Positions 47,385 through 57,303 are shown, counted from the first letter of the stretch. The stretch is DNA of 64,000 nucleotides from Acinetobacter lwoffii (GCF_019343495.1 NZ_CP072549.1:744001-808000), one strand, 5' to 3'. The notes: generated from the letters alone by a model not told the origin. Made by a program: numbers and translations.

Positions 47385-48512
47385 ATGCAATTAACGGAAG
47401 AACAACACCTGATTCAGGATATGGCCAAAAGCTTCGCCCAGGAACAGATTAAACCCTTTGCCGGCGAGTGGGATCAAAAAGGCATCTTTCCCAAAGATGC
47501 CTTGGCTCAAATGGGAGAGCTGGGTTTTCTGGGGATGCTGATTCCCGAGGAATGGGGCGGTTCGGGCACAGGCACGCTGGCTTATGTCTTGGCCTTAGAA
47601 GAAGTCGCTGCGGCTGATGGTGCAACATCCGCGATTATGAGCGTACATAACTCGGTGGGTTGTGTGCCGATTTTCAAGTTCGGCACGGAACAGCAAAAGC
47701 AGCAATTTCTAAAGCCTTTGGCCCAAGGTGAAATGATTGGTGCCTTTGCCTTAACCGAACCACATACCGGATCGGATGCTGCCGCGATTAAAACCCGGGC
47801 GGTCAAGGACGGCGATCATTACATCATCAATGGCGCCAAACAGTTTATTACTTCTGGCCACAATGCCGGGATGATTATTGTGTTTGCCGTGACTGATCCA
47901 GGCGCGGGCAAAAAAGGCATGAGTGCATTTTTAGTGCCGCGCGACACACCTGGCTATGAAGTGATTCGGGTGGAAGAAAAACTCGGCCTGCATGCTTCGG
48001 ATACCTGTCAGATTGCCTTAACCGATGTCCGCATTCATGAAAGTTTAAGACTCGGTGCCGAAGGCGAAGGTTTAAAAATCGCCTTGGCCAATCTGGAAGG
48101 CGGGCGGATCGGTATTGCCGCACAGGCGGTTGGCTTGGCACGTGCCGCATTGGAAGAAGCCACTGTTTATGCGCACGACCGCGTGGCTTTTGGCAAACCT
48201 ATTTTTGAACAGCAGGCGATTTCTTTCAGGTTGGCCAGTATGGCGACTGAAATTGAAGCGGCACGGCAACTGGTACATTTTGCAGCACGCAAAAAAGAAG
48301 CCGGTGAAGCCTGTTTAACCGAAGCCTCCATGGCCAAGCTATTTGCTTCAGAAATGGCAGAACGTGTCTGCTCCAAAGCGCTGCAGATTTTTGGCGGCTA
48401 CGGTTATCTCAAAGATTTCCCGATTGAGCGGATTTATCGGGATGCGCGGATTTGTCAGATTTATGAAGGCACCAGCGATATTCAGCGCTTGGTGATTGCA
48501 CGCAGCCTCTAA
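47385..48512 (+). CDS. Isobutyryl-CoA dehydrogenase-type acyl-CoA dehydrogenase
   Basis: This 375-aa short/branched-chain acyl-CoA dehydrogenase has [83 protein letters not shown]. The family catalytic Glu is in YEGTSD. In context it oxidises isobutyryl-CoA to methacrylyl-CoA. GAAGGAAG lies just before the ATG at 47385, which supports this start over an in-frame ATG at 47370. Confidence 0.87.
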   Translation: MQLTEEQHLIQDMAKSFAQEQIKPFAGEWDQKGIFPKDALAQMGELGFLGMLIPEEWGGSGTGTLAYVLALEEVAAADGATSAIMSVHNSVGCVPIFKFGTEQQKQQFLKPLAQGEMIGAFALTEPHTGSDAAAIKTRAVKDGDHYIINGAKQFITSGHNAGMIIVFAVTDPGAGKKGMSAFLVPRDTPGYEVIRVEEKLGLHASDTCQIALTDVRIHESLRLGAEGEGLKIALANLEGGRIGIAAQAVGLARAALEEATVYAHDRVAFGKPIFEQQAISFRLASMATEIEAARQLVHFAARKKEAGEACLTEASMAKLFASEMAERVCSKALQIFGGYGYLKDFPIERIYRDARICQIYEGTSDIQRLVIARSL

Positions 48513-48531
48513 TTTTAAAAGGATTTATCTC

Positions 48532-49305
48532 ATGCAATGGCAAACGATTTTACTCGAACAGCGTAACGGGGTCGGCCTAATTACTTTAAACCGCCCACAA
48601 GCGTTAAATGCACTGAATAACCAGCTGATTGTTGAAGTCAATCAGGCACTGGATCAGCTGGAAAAAGATCCGGCAATTGGCTGTATTGTGATTACCGGTT
48701 CGGAAAAAGCCTTTGCCGCTGGTGCCGATATTAAAGAAATGGCAGATCTGAATTTTCCGCAAATTTATCTGGATGATTTTTTCAGTCTGGCCGATCGAAT
48801 TGCGCAGCGTCGTAAACCTTTAATTGCCGCAGTGAGTGGTTATGCTTTGGGTGGTGGTTGCGAACTGGCTTTAATGTGCGACTTTATTTACTGCGCTGAT
48901 AATGCAAAATTTGGTTTGCCCGAAGTTACCTTAGGCGTGTTGCCCGGCATTGGCGGGACCCAGCGTTTAACCTTGGCGATTGGTAAGGCCAAAGCCATGG
49001 AAATGTGCCTGACTGCACGGCAGATGGGGGCGCAGGAAGCGGAACAAAGTGGTTTGGTCGCTCGGGTTTTTGCCAAGGAAGAATTGCTGGAACAAACCCT
49101 GCAAGCTGCCGAGAAAATTGCTGAAAAGTCGCTTACTGCCGTGATGATGATTAAAGAATCAATTAATCGGGCCTTTGAAGTGAGCCTGGCTGAAGGCCTG
49201 CGCTTTGAACGCCGGGTTTTCCATTCGATTTTTGCCGGTTCCGATCAAAAAGAAGGCATGCAGGCCTTTGTAGAAAAACGCCCAGCCAAATTTACCCATC
49301 AATAA
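48532..49305 (+). CDS. Enoyl-CoA (methacrylyl-CoA) hydratase
   Basis: This 257-aa crotonase has [31 protein letters not shown] and [20 protein letters not shown], so both hydratase glutamates are present, and an [13 protein letters not shown] tail. It probably hydrates methacrylyl-CoA to 3-hydroxyisobutyryl-CoA. AAAAGGAT precedes the ATG at 48532. It could also serve other 2-enoyl-CoAs, including the ring hydratase step missing from the ali/bad operon. Confidence 0.87.
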   Translation: MQWQTILLEQRNGVGLITLNRPQALNALNNQLIVEVNQALDQLEKDPAIGCIVITGSEKAFAAGADIKEMADLNFPQIYLDDFFSLADRIAQRRKPLIAAVSGYALGGGCELALMCDFIYCADNAKFGLPEVTLGVLPGIGGTQRLTLAIGKAKAMEMCLTARQMGAQEAEQSGLVARVFAKEELLEQTLQAAEKIAEKSLTAVMMIKESINRAFEVSLAEGLRFERRVFHSIFAGSDQKEGMQAFVEKRPAKFTHQ

Positions 49306-49325
49306 AACAAAAATAGGAAAATAAA

Positions 49326-50387
49326 ATGAGTGATGAAAATAATTTAGCGATACGGGTCGCAGGGGGTCTGGGCATTATCAGCCTGGACCGCACCAGCCAT
49401 TTAAATGCCTTAACCCTGCCAATGATCCAAGGCATTCAGGCGCAACTCGATCAGTGGTGCCATGATCCAGAAGTGCAAGCCATCCTGATAAATTCCAACA
49501 GTCCCAAGGCGTTCTGTGCTGGAGGCGACATCCGCTATCTGTATGACAGCTATCAGGCCGGCAATACCCAATATCAGGATTTTTTTGCCACTGAATATAA
49601 GATGCTGAGCACCTTGCGTAATTTTCCAAAGGCCGTGATCGTGATGATGGATGGCTATGTACTGGGCGGAGGCTTTGGCCTCGCTCAAGCCTGTCATATC
49701 AAAGTTACGAGTGAAAAATCACGTTTTGCCATGCCCGAAACCGCAATTGGTTTTTTCCCAGATGTTGGAGCCACCCATTTCCTGTCCCGACTGGATGAAG
49801 TCGGTGTCTATATGGCTTTGACCGGGGAGCAGATCAGTAGCAGTGATGCCTTGTATCTCGATCTGGTGGATTATCATGTGCCGAGTGAGCGTTTTGCTGA
49901 ATTGGAAGCAGCGTTGATTACTGCGCCTGTGTTAAATTCGATTGAAATCCAGAAAATCATTAGTGGCTATATTACGCATCCGGTAGAAAGCGAGCTGCAA
50001 AAACGTGCAGATCTGATTAATCAGCATTTTGGCTATCCAAACCTCAAGGAGATTGAACAGAGCCTTGCTCATACAAGTAATTCAACCGATCAGGAATGGG
50101 CTAGTAAAATGCTGGCAATTTTGCAGCAACGTCCGGTTATGGCCAAGCAAACCAGCCTGAAGTTACAGCAAGCCGGACAGAATTTGTCGCTAGAAAAATG
50201 TATGCAACTGGAACGGGACTTGCAGGATGTCTGGTTAGAGCAGGGCGACTTTATTGAAGGGGTTCGTGCGCTGATTATTGATAAAGACAAAAATCCACAA
50301 TGGCGAACTGAGAATGCAAAATTTGAAAAGACCTTGCGAAAGATCTGGCCAGCATGGACTCAGCAGCGTATCGAAAATATTACTTGA
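49326..50387 (+). CDS. 3-hydroxyisobutyryl-CoA hydrolase
   Basis: This 353-aa crotonase-fold hydrolase of the HIBCH type has AFCAGGDIRYLYDS, GYVLGGGFGLAQACHIKV and FAMPETAIGFFPDVGATHFLSRL, plus the longer C-terminal region typical of HIBCH. It releases free 3-hydroxyisobutyrate, the MmsB substrate. It closes the six-gene valine operon. Confidence 0.92.
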   Translation: MSDENNLAIRVAGGLGIISLDRTSHLNALTLPMIQGIQAQLDQWCHDPEVQAILINSNSPKAFCAGGDIRYLYDSYQAGNTQYQDFFATEYKMLSTLRNFPKAVIVMMDGYVLGGGFGLAQACHIKVTSEKSRFAMPETAIGFFPDVGATHFLSRLDEVGVYMALTGEQISSSDALYLDLVDYHVPSERFAELEAALITAPVLNSIEIQKIISGYITHPVESELQKRADLINQHFGYPNLKEIEQSLAHTSNSTDQEWASKMLAILQQRPVMAKQTSLKLQQAGQNLSLEKCMQLERDLQDVWLEQGDFIEGVRALIIDKDKNPQWRTENAKFEKTLRKIWPAWTQQRIENIT

Positions 50388-50398
50388 GCCTGATGGTC

Positions 50399-50434
50399 AA
50401 AGACCCTCTATAATTACATTATAGAGGGTCTTTG
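50399..50434. terminator. Terminator of the valine operon (bidirectional)
   Basis: AAAGACCCTCTATAAT-TAC-ATTATAGAGGGTCTTT is a perfect 16-bp stem. It also lies just beyond the stop of the leftward 56-aa gene ending at 50470. Confidence 0.93.
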
Positions 50435-50469
50435 TATCTGTCCCATACTTTCATCGACATGAATTCTAT

Positions 50470-50640
50470 TTAGTGGGACGTTTTCTTTTTCTTGCCGCCA
50501 CCATCTTGTTTATTGACCGTCGACCAGGCAATACGTTCGGCTTCTTCCTCAGAATGACCACGTTTTTTTTCGCTTTCTTCAATATGTTCGGCCTGCCGTT
50601 TTTGCTTATCGGTATAGGCTGATTTGTCACCTCTAGGCAT
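50470..50640 (-). CDS. Small charged protein, 56 aa
   Basis: Reading the minus strand from the ATG at 50640 gives a 56-aa hydrophilic protein: start MPRGDKSAYTDKQKRQAEHI, middle EESEKKRGHSEEEAERIAWS, end with a GGGKKKK tail. GAGGAT lies just upstream of the ATG. Proteins of this pattern are common and conserved in Acinetobacter and Pseudomonas, and are sometimes labelled plasmid-stabilisation-like; no function is established that I know of. An overlapping 62-codon frame (50466-50654) in another frame is not the gene. Confidence 0.75.
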   Translation of the reverse strand: MPRGDKSAYTDKQKRQAEHIEESEKKRGHSEEEAERIAWSTVNKQDGGGKKKKTSH

Positions 50641-50853
50641 CTTAATATCCTCATCAGGTTTGGCTTAAATTACTATAACAAGGGCTGGTTTCTATGCAGG
50701 TAAGTATTTGTTTGACTTATTTTATAAAAGAAAAATAGAATCTAGAAAATGTTTTATACATTGATTTTTAAAAATATTTCTTAAAAATATATGGGCCTGA
50801 AATCAGGGAGATGAAGATAACGGTCATCTAGAACCATCATCTTCTTTGCTTGA

Positions 50854-51723
50854 TTAGCCGTTAATAATACTGCCGCCATTCACATGAATCACCTGACCTG
50901 AAATATAGCTGGCTTCTTCACTGGCCAGAAATAAATACGCCGGTGCTACTTCACTTGGCTGGCCCATGCGGCCCATTGGGGTACTTTTACCAAAATCTTT
51001 AAGCTGATCGGAATCAAAACTGCTCGGAATCAATGGTGTCCAGATTGGACCTGGCGCGACTCCATTGACACGAATGCCGGTTTTATTTTTCAATAAATTG
51101 GTGGAAAGGCTTCGGGTAAATGTGGTGATGGCACCTTTGGTACTTGCATAGTCAATCAACTGGTCATGTCCGTGATAACTGGTAATACTGGTGGTATTGA
51201 TAATGCTGTCACCTGCTTGCATATGCGGAATCACCGCCTGAGTCAGGTGGAACATCGACAGAATATTAACATTAAATGTTTTAAGTAATTGCTCGGGCGA
51301 GATATCGGCAATACTTTCTTGAGGGTATTGAACCCCGGCATTATTGACCAGAATATTAATCGTTTTAAATTCCTGAAGGGTCTTTTCCACCATTTTCTTG
51401 ATTTCATCTTGATCTTGTAAATCACATTGAATCAGCAGACAACGGCGGCCTTCATCTTCCACCATTTTTTTGGTGTCCCGTGCATCCTGATCTTCATCCA
51501 AATAGCAAATGGCAATATCGGCACCTTCGCGAGCAAATAAGACCGATACAGAACGGCCAATTCCGCTATCACCACCAGTAATCAAGGCAACTTTGCCTTT
51601 TAATTTTTCACTGCCTTTATAATGCGGTTTAATAATTTCCGGTGCAGGGTCCATTTTGGTTTGCACACCCGGTTGATGGTCTTGTGTTTCAGTTGAAGCT
51701 GGGGTTTCAGGATAATGATTCAT
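50854..51723 (-). CDS. SDR-family oxidoreductase (YghA/general-stress type)
   Basis: This 289-aa short-chain dehydrogenase has an N-terminal extension before the cofactor motif TGGDSGIGRSVSVLFAREGA. It has NNAGVQYPQESI, catalytic TSITSYHG/YASTKGA and the closing GQVIHVNGGSIING. Proteins with this extension (YghA, Bacillus GS39) are aldehyde/alcohol oxidoreductases linked to general stress. GGAAAAG precedes the ATG at 51723; an in-frame ATG at 51753 is an alternative. The substrate is unknown. Confidence 0.8.
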   Translation of the reverse strand: MNHYPETPASTETQDHQPGVQTKMDPAPEIIKPHYKGSEKLKGKVALITGGDSGIGRSVSVLFAREGADIAICYLDEDQDARDTKKMVEDEGRRCLLIQCDLQDQDEIKKMVEKTLQEFKTINILVNNAGVQYPQESIADISPEQLLKTFNVNILSMFHLTQAVIPHMQAGDSIINTTSITSYHGHDQLIDYASTKGAITTFTRSLSTNLLKNKTGIRVNGVAPGPIWTPLIPSSFDSDQLKDFGKSTPMGRMGQPSEVAPAYLFLASEEASYISGQVIHVNGGSIING

Positions 51724-52014
51724 ATCTTTTCCAATTCCAATGATTGTGGCCATATAAGAAAAAATATATTAGAAGCTTTTAGGCAAAATGAGGCTGGACT
51801 CAACATTTCATAACAGAATGTATTCGAGATTTATCAATTATTCGTTGAAACGGATCAGGTTGAGCAACCAGAACAGAAAAAGCTGATGAAACAGCTTCTG
51901 GCTACACTTTGATAGCTGAGGTGGTCTTGAAAGGTGAAATTTGATTAGGAAAGGTGAGGTATCAACGGAGATTTAAAATCTAGACATACATAGGCCTTTT
52001 TTACTGGGCTTGTA
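51724..52014. other. Intergenic, no gene seen
   Basis: The spacer between the SDR gene and the gabP terminator holds no convincing coding frame. A short repeated AAAGGTGA (near 51930 and 51950) is the only internal pattern noticed. Confidence 0.4.
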
Positions 52015-52052
52015 TATAAAATAAATGGAGAGTTTTTTAACTCTCCATTTAT
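52015..52052 (-). terminator. Terminator of gabP
   Basis: ATAAATGGAGAGTT and AACTCTCCATTTAT form a 14-bp stem with a TTTT loop, followed on the minus strand by TTTATAT. It lies 43 bp after the gabP stop. Confidence 0.85.
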
Positions 52053-52094
52053 TTATTCATTCTGATGTGTTTAAAAAATTTCTATAGAAATAAA

Positions 52095-53549
52095 TTAAAG
52101 ATTATCACTTAAATTAATTCTGGCCTGTGCTGCCTTTTCCTTTTTGGCTGAGGCTTTACCCCAGTTAAACTTTTGTGCACAGATGCCTAAGCCCACAATA
52201 AATAATGCAAGCACACTGGTATAAACCACTTCTTTAAAATAGGTTCCTTCAATAATCATGGTAATTAAAGCGCCGACAATAAAGATAATGACCAGATAAG
52301 TGAGCCATGGGAATAACCACATCTTGAATGGAATATTTTGTCCTTCAGCTTCCAGTTTTTTACGTAACTTAAGCTGAGAAATGGCAATAGCAAGATAGAC
52401 ATATAAAGATACGGTACCAGTCGCTAACATCAAGACATCATAAATATTCATACTTTCGGTGGCAGTCAGATAAATCGCCACGAAAGAAAACAGGCTTGAA
52501 AAGATGACACCTACCCATGGGCTGTTATTGCGGTTGGTTAAACCGAAACTCTTTGGTGCATCTCCACGTTTCGAGAGGGAATAGACCATGCGTGAACAGG
52601 TATAAAGTGCGGAGTTAAAGCAGCTACATACCGAGGTGAGCACGACAAAATTAACAATATGGCGTGCTTCTGGAATACCGAGTGCAGTAAGCGCTACGCT
52701 ATACGTACCCCAGGTCGGATCTTTCAATAAAGGATTATTGTGTGGAATCAGGCAAACCGTAATCAACATTGAACCGACATAGAATAAAATGATACGCCAT
52801 ACAATTGAATTAGCGGCCTTACGAATTTCCTTGGCTGGATCTTTGGTTTCAGCTGCTGCTACGGTGACAATCTCTGCTCCCATATAAGCAAACATTACAC
52901 CCAATAAGGCCGTGATCACCGATGAAAACCCATTAGGCATAAAGCCTTGAGCGGTTAGATGAGTTGTACCACCGAGCATAGAGGCATCGCCCCAAGGCCA
53001 CAGGTGCATCACGGCCAAACTACCAAACACCAGAAACAGTACAATGGCAATAACTTTGATCAGGGCAAACCAGAACTCGAATTCACCAAAGTTTTTTACG
53101 TCACGGAGATTAATCCAGACCAGTGCTACAGTGACCAGAAGCATATAGCCCCAGATCGGGATAAATGGAAACCAGCTATTTAGGATTTTCCCGGCAACAA
53201 AGGCTTCCCAGCCCATGAGCAACGTCCAGAAAGACCAGTATAACCAGCCGATAGAAAATCCAGCCCAGCGCCCGATTCCACGATCCGCATAGGTTGAAAA
53301 TGAACCACTGTCGGGATTCAGTACCGCCATTTCTCCCAGCATACGCATGATGAGTAAAACTAATATTCCACCTAGAGTATAGGCAATGAGTGCAGCCGGT
53401 CCTGCAGAATAGATGACATTACCGGAGCCGACAAAGAGTGCTCCACCAATGACACCGGCAATTGAAATCATGGTGAGATGGCGTGATTTAAGTCCGTTTT
53501 TTAAGCCGTTTGATGATTCGGAATTGGAGAAATGTTGATGTTCTGCCAT
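52095..53549 (-). CDS. gabP: GABA permease-like APC transporter
   Basis: This 484-aa, 12-helix amino-acid/polyamine/choline transporter has GLKSRHLTMISIAGVIGGALFVGSG, the PDSGSFSTYADRGIGRWAGFSIGWLYW stretch, VKNFGEFEFWFALIKVIAI, GFMPNGFSSVI, GAEIVTVAAAE and SRMVYSLSKRGDAP, all shared with E. coli GabP. It imports GABA or a related amino acid. A copy of the 38-bp element shared with gabT lies 227 bp upstream and faces it, linking it to the GABA regulon. Confidence 0.85.
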   Translation of the reverse strand: MAEHQHFSNSESSNGLKNGLKSRHLTMISIAGVIGGALFVGSGNVIYSAGPAALIAYTLGGILVLLIMRMLGEMAVLNPDSGSFSTYADRGIGRWAGFSIGWLYWSFWTLLMGWEAFVAGKILNSWFPFIPIWGYMLLVTVALVWINLRDVKNFGEFEFWFALIKVIAIVLFLVFGSLAVMHLWPWGDASMLGGTTHLTAQGFMPNGFSSVITALLGVMFAYMGAEIVTVAAAETKDPAKEIRKAANSIVWRIILFYVGSMLITVCLIPHNNPLLKDPTWGTYSVALTALGIPEARHIVNFVVLTSVCSCFNSALYTCSRMVYSLSKRGDAPKSFGLTNRNNSPWVGVIFSSLFSFVAIYLTATESMNIYDVLMLATGTVSLYVYLAIAISQLKLRKKLEAEGQNIPFKMWLFPWLTYLVIIFIVGALITMIIEGTYFKEVVYTSVLALFIVGLGICAQKFNWGKASAKKEKAAQARINLSDNL

Positions 53550-53966
53550 ATAATTTCCCTTAATATCAATAGCGTAGCGGCAATAAAATTCCTTATTTGG
53601 CTTACGCTATCTTATCCTTTGAAACTGTAACCGAATTCATCAGTGCTTGACCAATATTAAGTTAATCTTAACAAAATAAATCCTTGTAGCCCTATAGACA
53701 GGATCACACTTTGATTAAAGTACGGTTACATGCTGTTCATGTATGCGGTTAATTTCTCTTTTTTGTTATAAAGTGACGAGAGCCATTTTTGAGCAATTCA
53801 AAGGAGCCAATTGGCTTAAGAGATAAAAAATATAAGCAGGCCATATTTACAGAAAAATAAAGCCTACCTAAAATATCAGGCTAACAGCAGCTTTTACTTT
53901 TCTCTTAAAAATAAATAAAAGCTTTTTGATTATAAAAATATAATTGTATTGATCCTTAACTTTTTA
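53550..53966. promoter_or_regulatory. gabP upstream region with MocR-type element
   Basis: This 417-bp spacer lies between the MocR gene end and the gabP start. It contains the 38-bp element at 53776-53813 and, on the minus strand just after it, TATAAC (53765-53770) as a possible -10 box. An imperfect stem AGCTTTTA/TAAAAGCT (53889-53923) lies nearer the MocR gene end. No gene is seen. Confidence 0.55.
53776..53813 (-). promoter_or_regulatory. MocR-type 38-bp operator, gabP copy
   Basis: Read on the minus strand: CAATTGGCTC, 18 bp, TGGCTCTCGT. It has the same two 10-mers and the same spacing as the copies at 55467 and 57266, and it points toward gabP. The TGGCTC units are 28 minus 4, that is 24 bp, apart, the arrangement expected for a head-to-tail MocR dimer. 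Confidence 0.8.
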
Positions 53967-55469
53967 CTAAGTTAAAGTGCGAATTCCATGCTCACGCAAG
54001 CACTTTAACAACATCCCGAAAGCCACCAGAATTTCCTGTTCACTCACACAGGCAAAGCCCAGTAATAATCCTTTCTGCCGGGTGGAATAATGTTTGGTAT
54101 AGTATTGCGATAAGGCTCTGACCTTGATTCCCAGTTCAAGCGCTTTGGATGCAATCAAGACATCATCACTGCTGCTCGGCAATTTTAAAATCAGATGCAA
54201 ACCGGCGGCGGTATTGTATTCATGCAGAAAATCTTCACCTAAATGTCGGCGAATCAGGTCAATTAAAAAAGCGTGGCGTTTGCCATACAATAAACGCATC
54301 CGTCGGATATGCGCCTCATAATGTCCTTCACGGATAAATTCAGCCAGTGTTTGCTGATCGATTAAGTGACCACCACGATAAAGTTCCGAGGCCACAATTC
54401 GCAATGAAGAAAACAGCTGTTTTGGTACCACTAAATAGCCAATGCGCAGAGCCGGATAAATGGTCTTACTAAACGTCCCCATATAAATCACCGGAGAATC
54501 TGGCTCCAAACCTTGTAAAGAAGGATAGGGCTGGCCCGAGAACCTGAACTCACTGTCATAATCATCTTCAACAATCCAGCTATTGTGTTGGCGTGCGAGT
54601 GCAATTAACTGTTTGCGCCGTTCCAAACTTAAATGTGAGCCCAAAGGATACTGATGCGACGGCGTCACAAAAATCAGTTTAGGTGGTTTCTTGGGATGCA
54701 GATCGGGAATAATCCCTTCCTGATCCACCGGTAAGGAACGTAGATTGACGCCATTAATTCGTAAAATATTACGCGCGCCCCAATAGGCTGGATCTTCGAT
54801 CCAGACCTCATCGCCTATGTCGCTTAAAGTACGCGAGACCAAATCAATCGCCTGATGGGTGCCTTCGGTAATAATGATCTGATCAGCATCGCACTGCACT
54901 GAACGGGCAATTTTCAGATATTCTGCCAGCTCCTGACGCAGTTCTAGGGAGCCACCGGCATTGCTGTAAATCAGGTTGTTAACTTGAGGTTCACGGCTCA
55001 AACGCGTTTGGATTTTGCTGAAAATATGATGCGGAAATTCGGTTACATCGGGTGCGCCCGGTACAAAGGCTCCCCATTGATAAGGCGAAGCCGCGGAATA
55101 GCCGAGCAAGTAAGAACCGCGTTGCGACAGATTATAATTTTGCTGTGCTTTTTTTTCTGCAACGGCAGGAGAATTCTGTTCTGCCTTCACCAAAAAGGAT
55201 TCGGGTAATTTCTCTACTACCCAGGTACCTTGACCGGTACGGGCATCAACATAACCCTGTGCCTGTAATTGTTCATAGGCATTTAACACCGTATTACGCG
55301 ATACCTGAATCTCTTTAGCCAGATCACGTGATGCAGGCAAGCGGGTTTTGGGAGCCAATACGCTATCAATAATCGCGTTACGCAAGCAGCGGAACAGGCG
55401 CATCTGTAATGTTCCTGTGACATCTTGCTGCAATCGCTGCAGTAAATAATCTCCAAGCAAGCTACGCAA
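53967..55469 (-). CDS. gabR: MocR/GabR-type PLP-dependent transcriptional regulator
   Basis: This 500-aa fusion has an N-terminal GntR winged helix (residues about 15-85; PASRDLAKEIQVSRNTVLNAYEQLQAQGYV anchors given in part) and a C-terminal aminotransferase fold I domain. GTFSKTIYPALRIGYLV carries the PLP-binding lysine. The start is TTG at 55469, supported by GGAGAGAG a few bases upstream. That ribosome site lies inside a copy of the 38-bp element, so the protein probably represses itself. Neighbours (gabP, glutamate dehydrogenase, gabT, gabD) argue for GABA/glutamate control. Confidence 0.85.
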   Translation of the reverse strand: MRSLLGDYLLQRLQQDVTGTLQMRLFRCLRNAIIDSVLAPKTRLPASRDLAKEIQVSRNTVLNAYEQLQAQGYVDARTGQGTWVVEKLPESFLVKAEQNSPAVAEKKAQQNYNLSQRGSYLLGYSAASPYQWGAFVPGAPDVTEFPHHIFSKIQTRLSREPQVNNLIYSNAGGSLELRQELAEYLKIARSVQCDADQIIITEGTHQAIDLVSRTLSDIGDEVWIEDPAYWGARNILRINGVNLRSLPVDQEGIIPDLHPKKPPKLIFVTPSHQYPLGSHLSLERRKQLIALARQHNSWIVEDDYDSEFRFSGQPYPSLQGLEPDSPVIYMGTFSKTIYPALRIGYLVVPKQLFSSLRIVASELYRGGHLIDQQTLAEFIREGHYEAHIRRMRLLYGKRHAFLIDLIRRHLGEDFLHEYNTAAGLHLILKLPSSSDDVLIASKALELGIKVRALSQYYTKHYSTRQKGLLLGFACVSEQEILVAFGMLLKCLREHGIRTLT

Positions 55470-55504
55470 TTGGCTCTCTCCTACAAATTTGAAATGGCTC
55501 TCGT
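55467..55504 (+). promoter_or_regulatory. MocR-type 38-bp operator, regulator/glutamate dehydrogenase copy
   Basis: CAATTGGCTC, 18 bp, TGGCTCTCGT faces rightward to the glutamate dehydrogenase gene (start 282 bp away). It also covers the ribosome site and TTG start of the leftward regulator gene. TATTGC at 55513-55518 sits 18 bp after the second TGGCTC start, the same offset as TATAAA at the gabT copy. Confidence 0.8.
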
Positions 55505-55785
55505 GAGAGCGGTATTGCTAGGTGCAAAATAGTCTGATCAGGCAGTCATTGTAAAGTGTCTTGTATGCGTTTTGATCATGTACCTGCGGCTTGAATGCGA
55601 GCATACAGGCGGGCAGGCAATATACACAGATACCGATTAAAACTAAAGCGGAAAATCTAGACACTGATTTTGTTTGGAGCTCGCTGAACTAAGACCTGAA
55701 TCAAGCAATGATTGCCATAACAGCCGAATAGAGATGTGTTGCAGCCGCCAGGACATACGACTGCATATAACAAAAGGATCATAGA
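55505..55785. promoter_or_regulatory. Leader of the glutamate dehydrogenase gene
   Basis: No gene is seen. Directly after the operator, GCAAAAT followed by ATCAG and CAGTC recurs in the same order after the gabT operator, so the two promoters share sequence beyond the 38-bp element. The rest is a 5' leader of over 200 bp without a clear terminator. Confidence 0.45.
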
Positions 55786-57069
55786 ATGAACATGATGATG
55801 AAAGGATTGACCTATACCGAGCAAGGTACAACGGCCTGGAACAATTATCTTAAGCAACTGGATAAAGTAGCGCCTTATCTGGGTGAGCTGAGTGAACGAC
55901 TGGACATGCTGCGACGCCCAAAGCGCAGTTTGATTGTCGATGTTCCGGTCATCATGGATGATGGTACGGTTCAGCATTTTGAAGGCTATCGTGTTCAGCA
56001 CAATTTAACTCGCGGTCCAGGCAAAGGCGGCGTGCGTTTTCATCCAGATGTCAATTTGGATGAGGTGATGGCTCTGTCAGCCTGGATGACAATCAAATGT
56101 GCTGCTCTAAATTTACCTTTTGGTGGAGCCAAAGGCGGTGTGCGAGTCGATCCGAGCCAGCTTTCCAAACGCGAACTGGAACGCTTGACCCGACGTTATA
56201 CGGCAGAAATCAATTTAATTATTGGACCGCAAAAAGATATTCCGGCGCCGGATGTTGGAACCAATCCGCAAATCATGGCCTGGATGATGGATACGTTTTC
56301 CATGAATGCGGGTTCTACGATTACTGGTGTAGTGACCGGAAAGCCGGTTCATTTAGGGGGGTCTTTAGGCCGCAGTAAAGCCACAGGCCGTGGTGTGTTT
56401 ATTAGCGGTCGTGAAGTTGCCCAGCAAATTGGTATGGATTTAAAAGATGCCCGGGTCTGTGTACAGGGTTTCGGTAATGTCGGGAGTGAAGCTGCGCTGC
56501 TTTTCCAGGAAAATGGCAGCAAAGTGATCTGTGTTCAGGACCATTCTGCCACCCTGTATCAAGAAGAGGGGATTAATATTAAAAAGCTGCTTGAATACTC
56601 AAATACCCACCATAAAATTCAGGGATTTTCTACCAACGATGAAATTTCTGCATCAGCTTTCTGGACCATTCCCGCCGAAGTCTTTATTCCGGCAGCGCTG
56701 GAAGGTGTGATTAATATTCAGGTCGCGCAAAATATTCAGACCAAAATGATTCTAGAAGGTGCCAATGGTCCAACATTGACTGAGGCCGATGAAATTCTGA
56801 GTGAACGTCATATTACCGTGGTGCCAGACGTAATCTGCAATGCGGGTGGCGTGACGGTCAGCTATTTTGAATGGGTTCAGGATTTGGCCAGCTACTTCTG
56901 GACTGAGGAAGAGATTAACCAGCGTATGGATGCCAGCATGAAAAATGCGGTACAGGATGTATGGCAAAAAGCAGTTCAGGCCGGATGTTCTTTGCGTACA
57001 GCCGCTTATATTCTGGCTTGTGAACGTATTTTAATGGCACGTCAGGAACGCGGGATCTATCCGGGTTAA
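55786..57069 (+). CDS. Glutamate dehydrogenase (Glu/Leu/Phe/Val family)
   Basis: This 427-aa enzyme has [42 protein letters not shown] (anchors; contains the substrate and catalytic lysines), [25 protein letters not shown], and the Rossmann motif [11 protein letters not shown]. Length fits hexameric NAD-type bacterial enzymes. It would deaminate the glutamate formed by GabT back to 2-oxoglutarate. It is placed between the regulator and gabT and preceded by the 38-bp element. Confidence 0.9.
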   Translation: MNMMMKGLTYTEQGTTAWNNYLKQLDKVAPYLGELSERLDMLRRPKRSLIVDVPVIMDDGTVQHFEGYRVQHNLTRGPGKGGVRFHPDVNLDEVMALSAWMTIKCAALNLPFGGAKGGVRVDPSQLSKRELERLTRRYTAEINLIIGPQKDIPAPDVGTNPQIMAWMMDTFSMNAGSTITGVVTGKPVHLGGSLGRSKATGRGVFISGREVAQQIGMDLKDARVCVQGFGNVGSEAALLFQENGSKVICVQDHSATLYQEEGINIKKLLEYSNTHHKIQGFSTNDEISASAFWTIPAEVFIPAALEGVINIQVAQNIQTKMILEGANGPTLTEADEILSERHITVVPDVICNAGGVTVSYFEWVQDLASYFWTEEEINQRMDASMKNAVQDVWQKAVQAGCSLRTAAYILACERILMARQERGIYPG

Positions 57070-57265
57070 TCGAAGTTTTTGCACCATAGATTAATTGATT
57101 AAACCGACTGGATTTAGTTGATTATTACCCATCCTAAATTTTTGCAATGGATTTTTAAATTGGCTTCTTTATTTAAAAAGGAGCCAATTTTTAGTGCAAA
57201 TATAAATAATTGTTTATAAATAAAATAATTTTATATTTTGACTATTTTACTCGTTTTAAATAGAT
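57070..57265. other. Spacer after glutamate dehydrogenase
   Basis: No gene is seen here. The spacer contains the terminator-like stem at 57158-57190 and AT-rich DNA leading to the gabT operator. Confidence 0.4.
57158..57190 (+). terminator. Terminator-like stem after glutamate dehydrogenase
   Basis: AAATTGGCT-T-CTTT pairs with AAAG-G-AGCCAATTT around ATTTAA and is followed by TTTAG. It lies about 90 bp after the stop codon. It contains GAGCCA by symmetry but not the 24-bp-spaced pair. Confidence 0.6.
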
Positions 57266-57303
57266 CAATTGGCTCCTTCTATCTGCTGCAAAGTGGCTCT
57301 CGT
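57266..57303 (+). promoter_or_regulatory. MocR-type 38-bp operator, gabT copy
   Basis: CAATTGGCTC, 18 bp, TGGCTCTCGT faces gabT, whose start is 114 bp downstream. TATAAA (57312-57317) is a likely -10 box, and the second half-site then overlaps the -35 region, as in MocR-activated promoters. Confidence 0.85.

Noticed and set aside
50466..50654. 62-codon open frame on the minus strand
   Set aside because: It overlaps the 56-aa gene at 50470-50640 in another frame; only the latter has a ribosome site and a sensible composition.
57158..57190. Fourth possible MocR site (TGGCTT/GAGCCA)
   Set aside because: The units are inverted and 20 bp apart rather than tandem and 24 bp apart, and the stem is followed by T residues, so it reads as a terminator.
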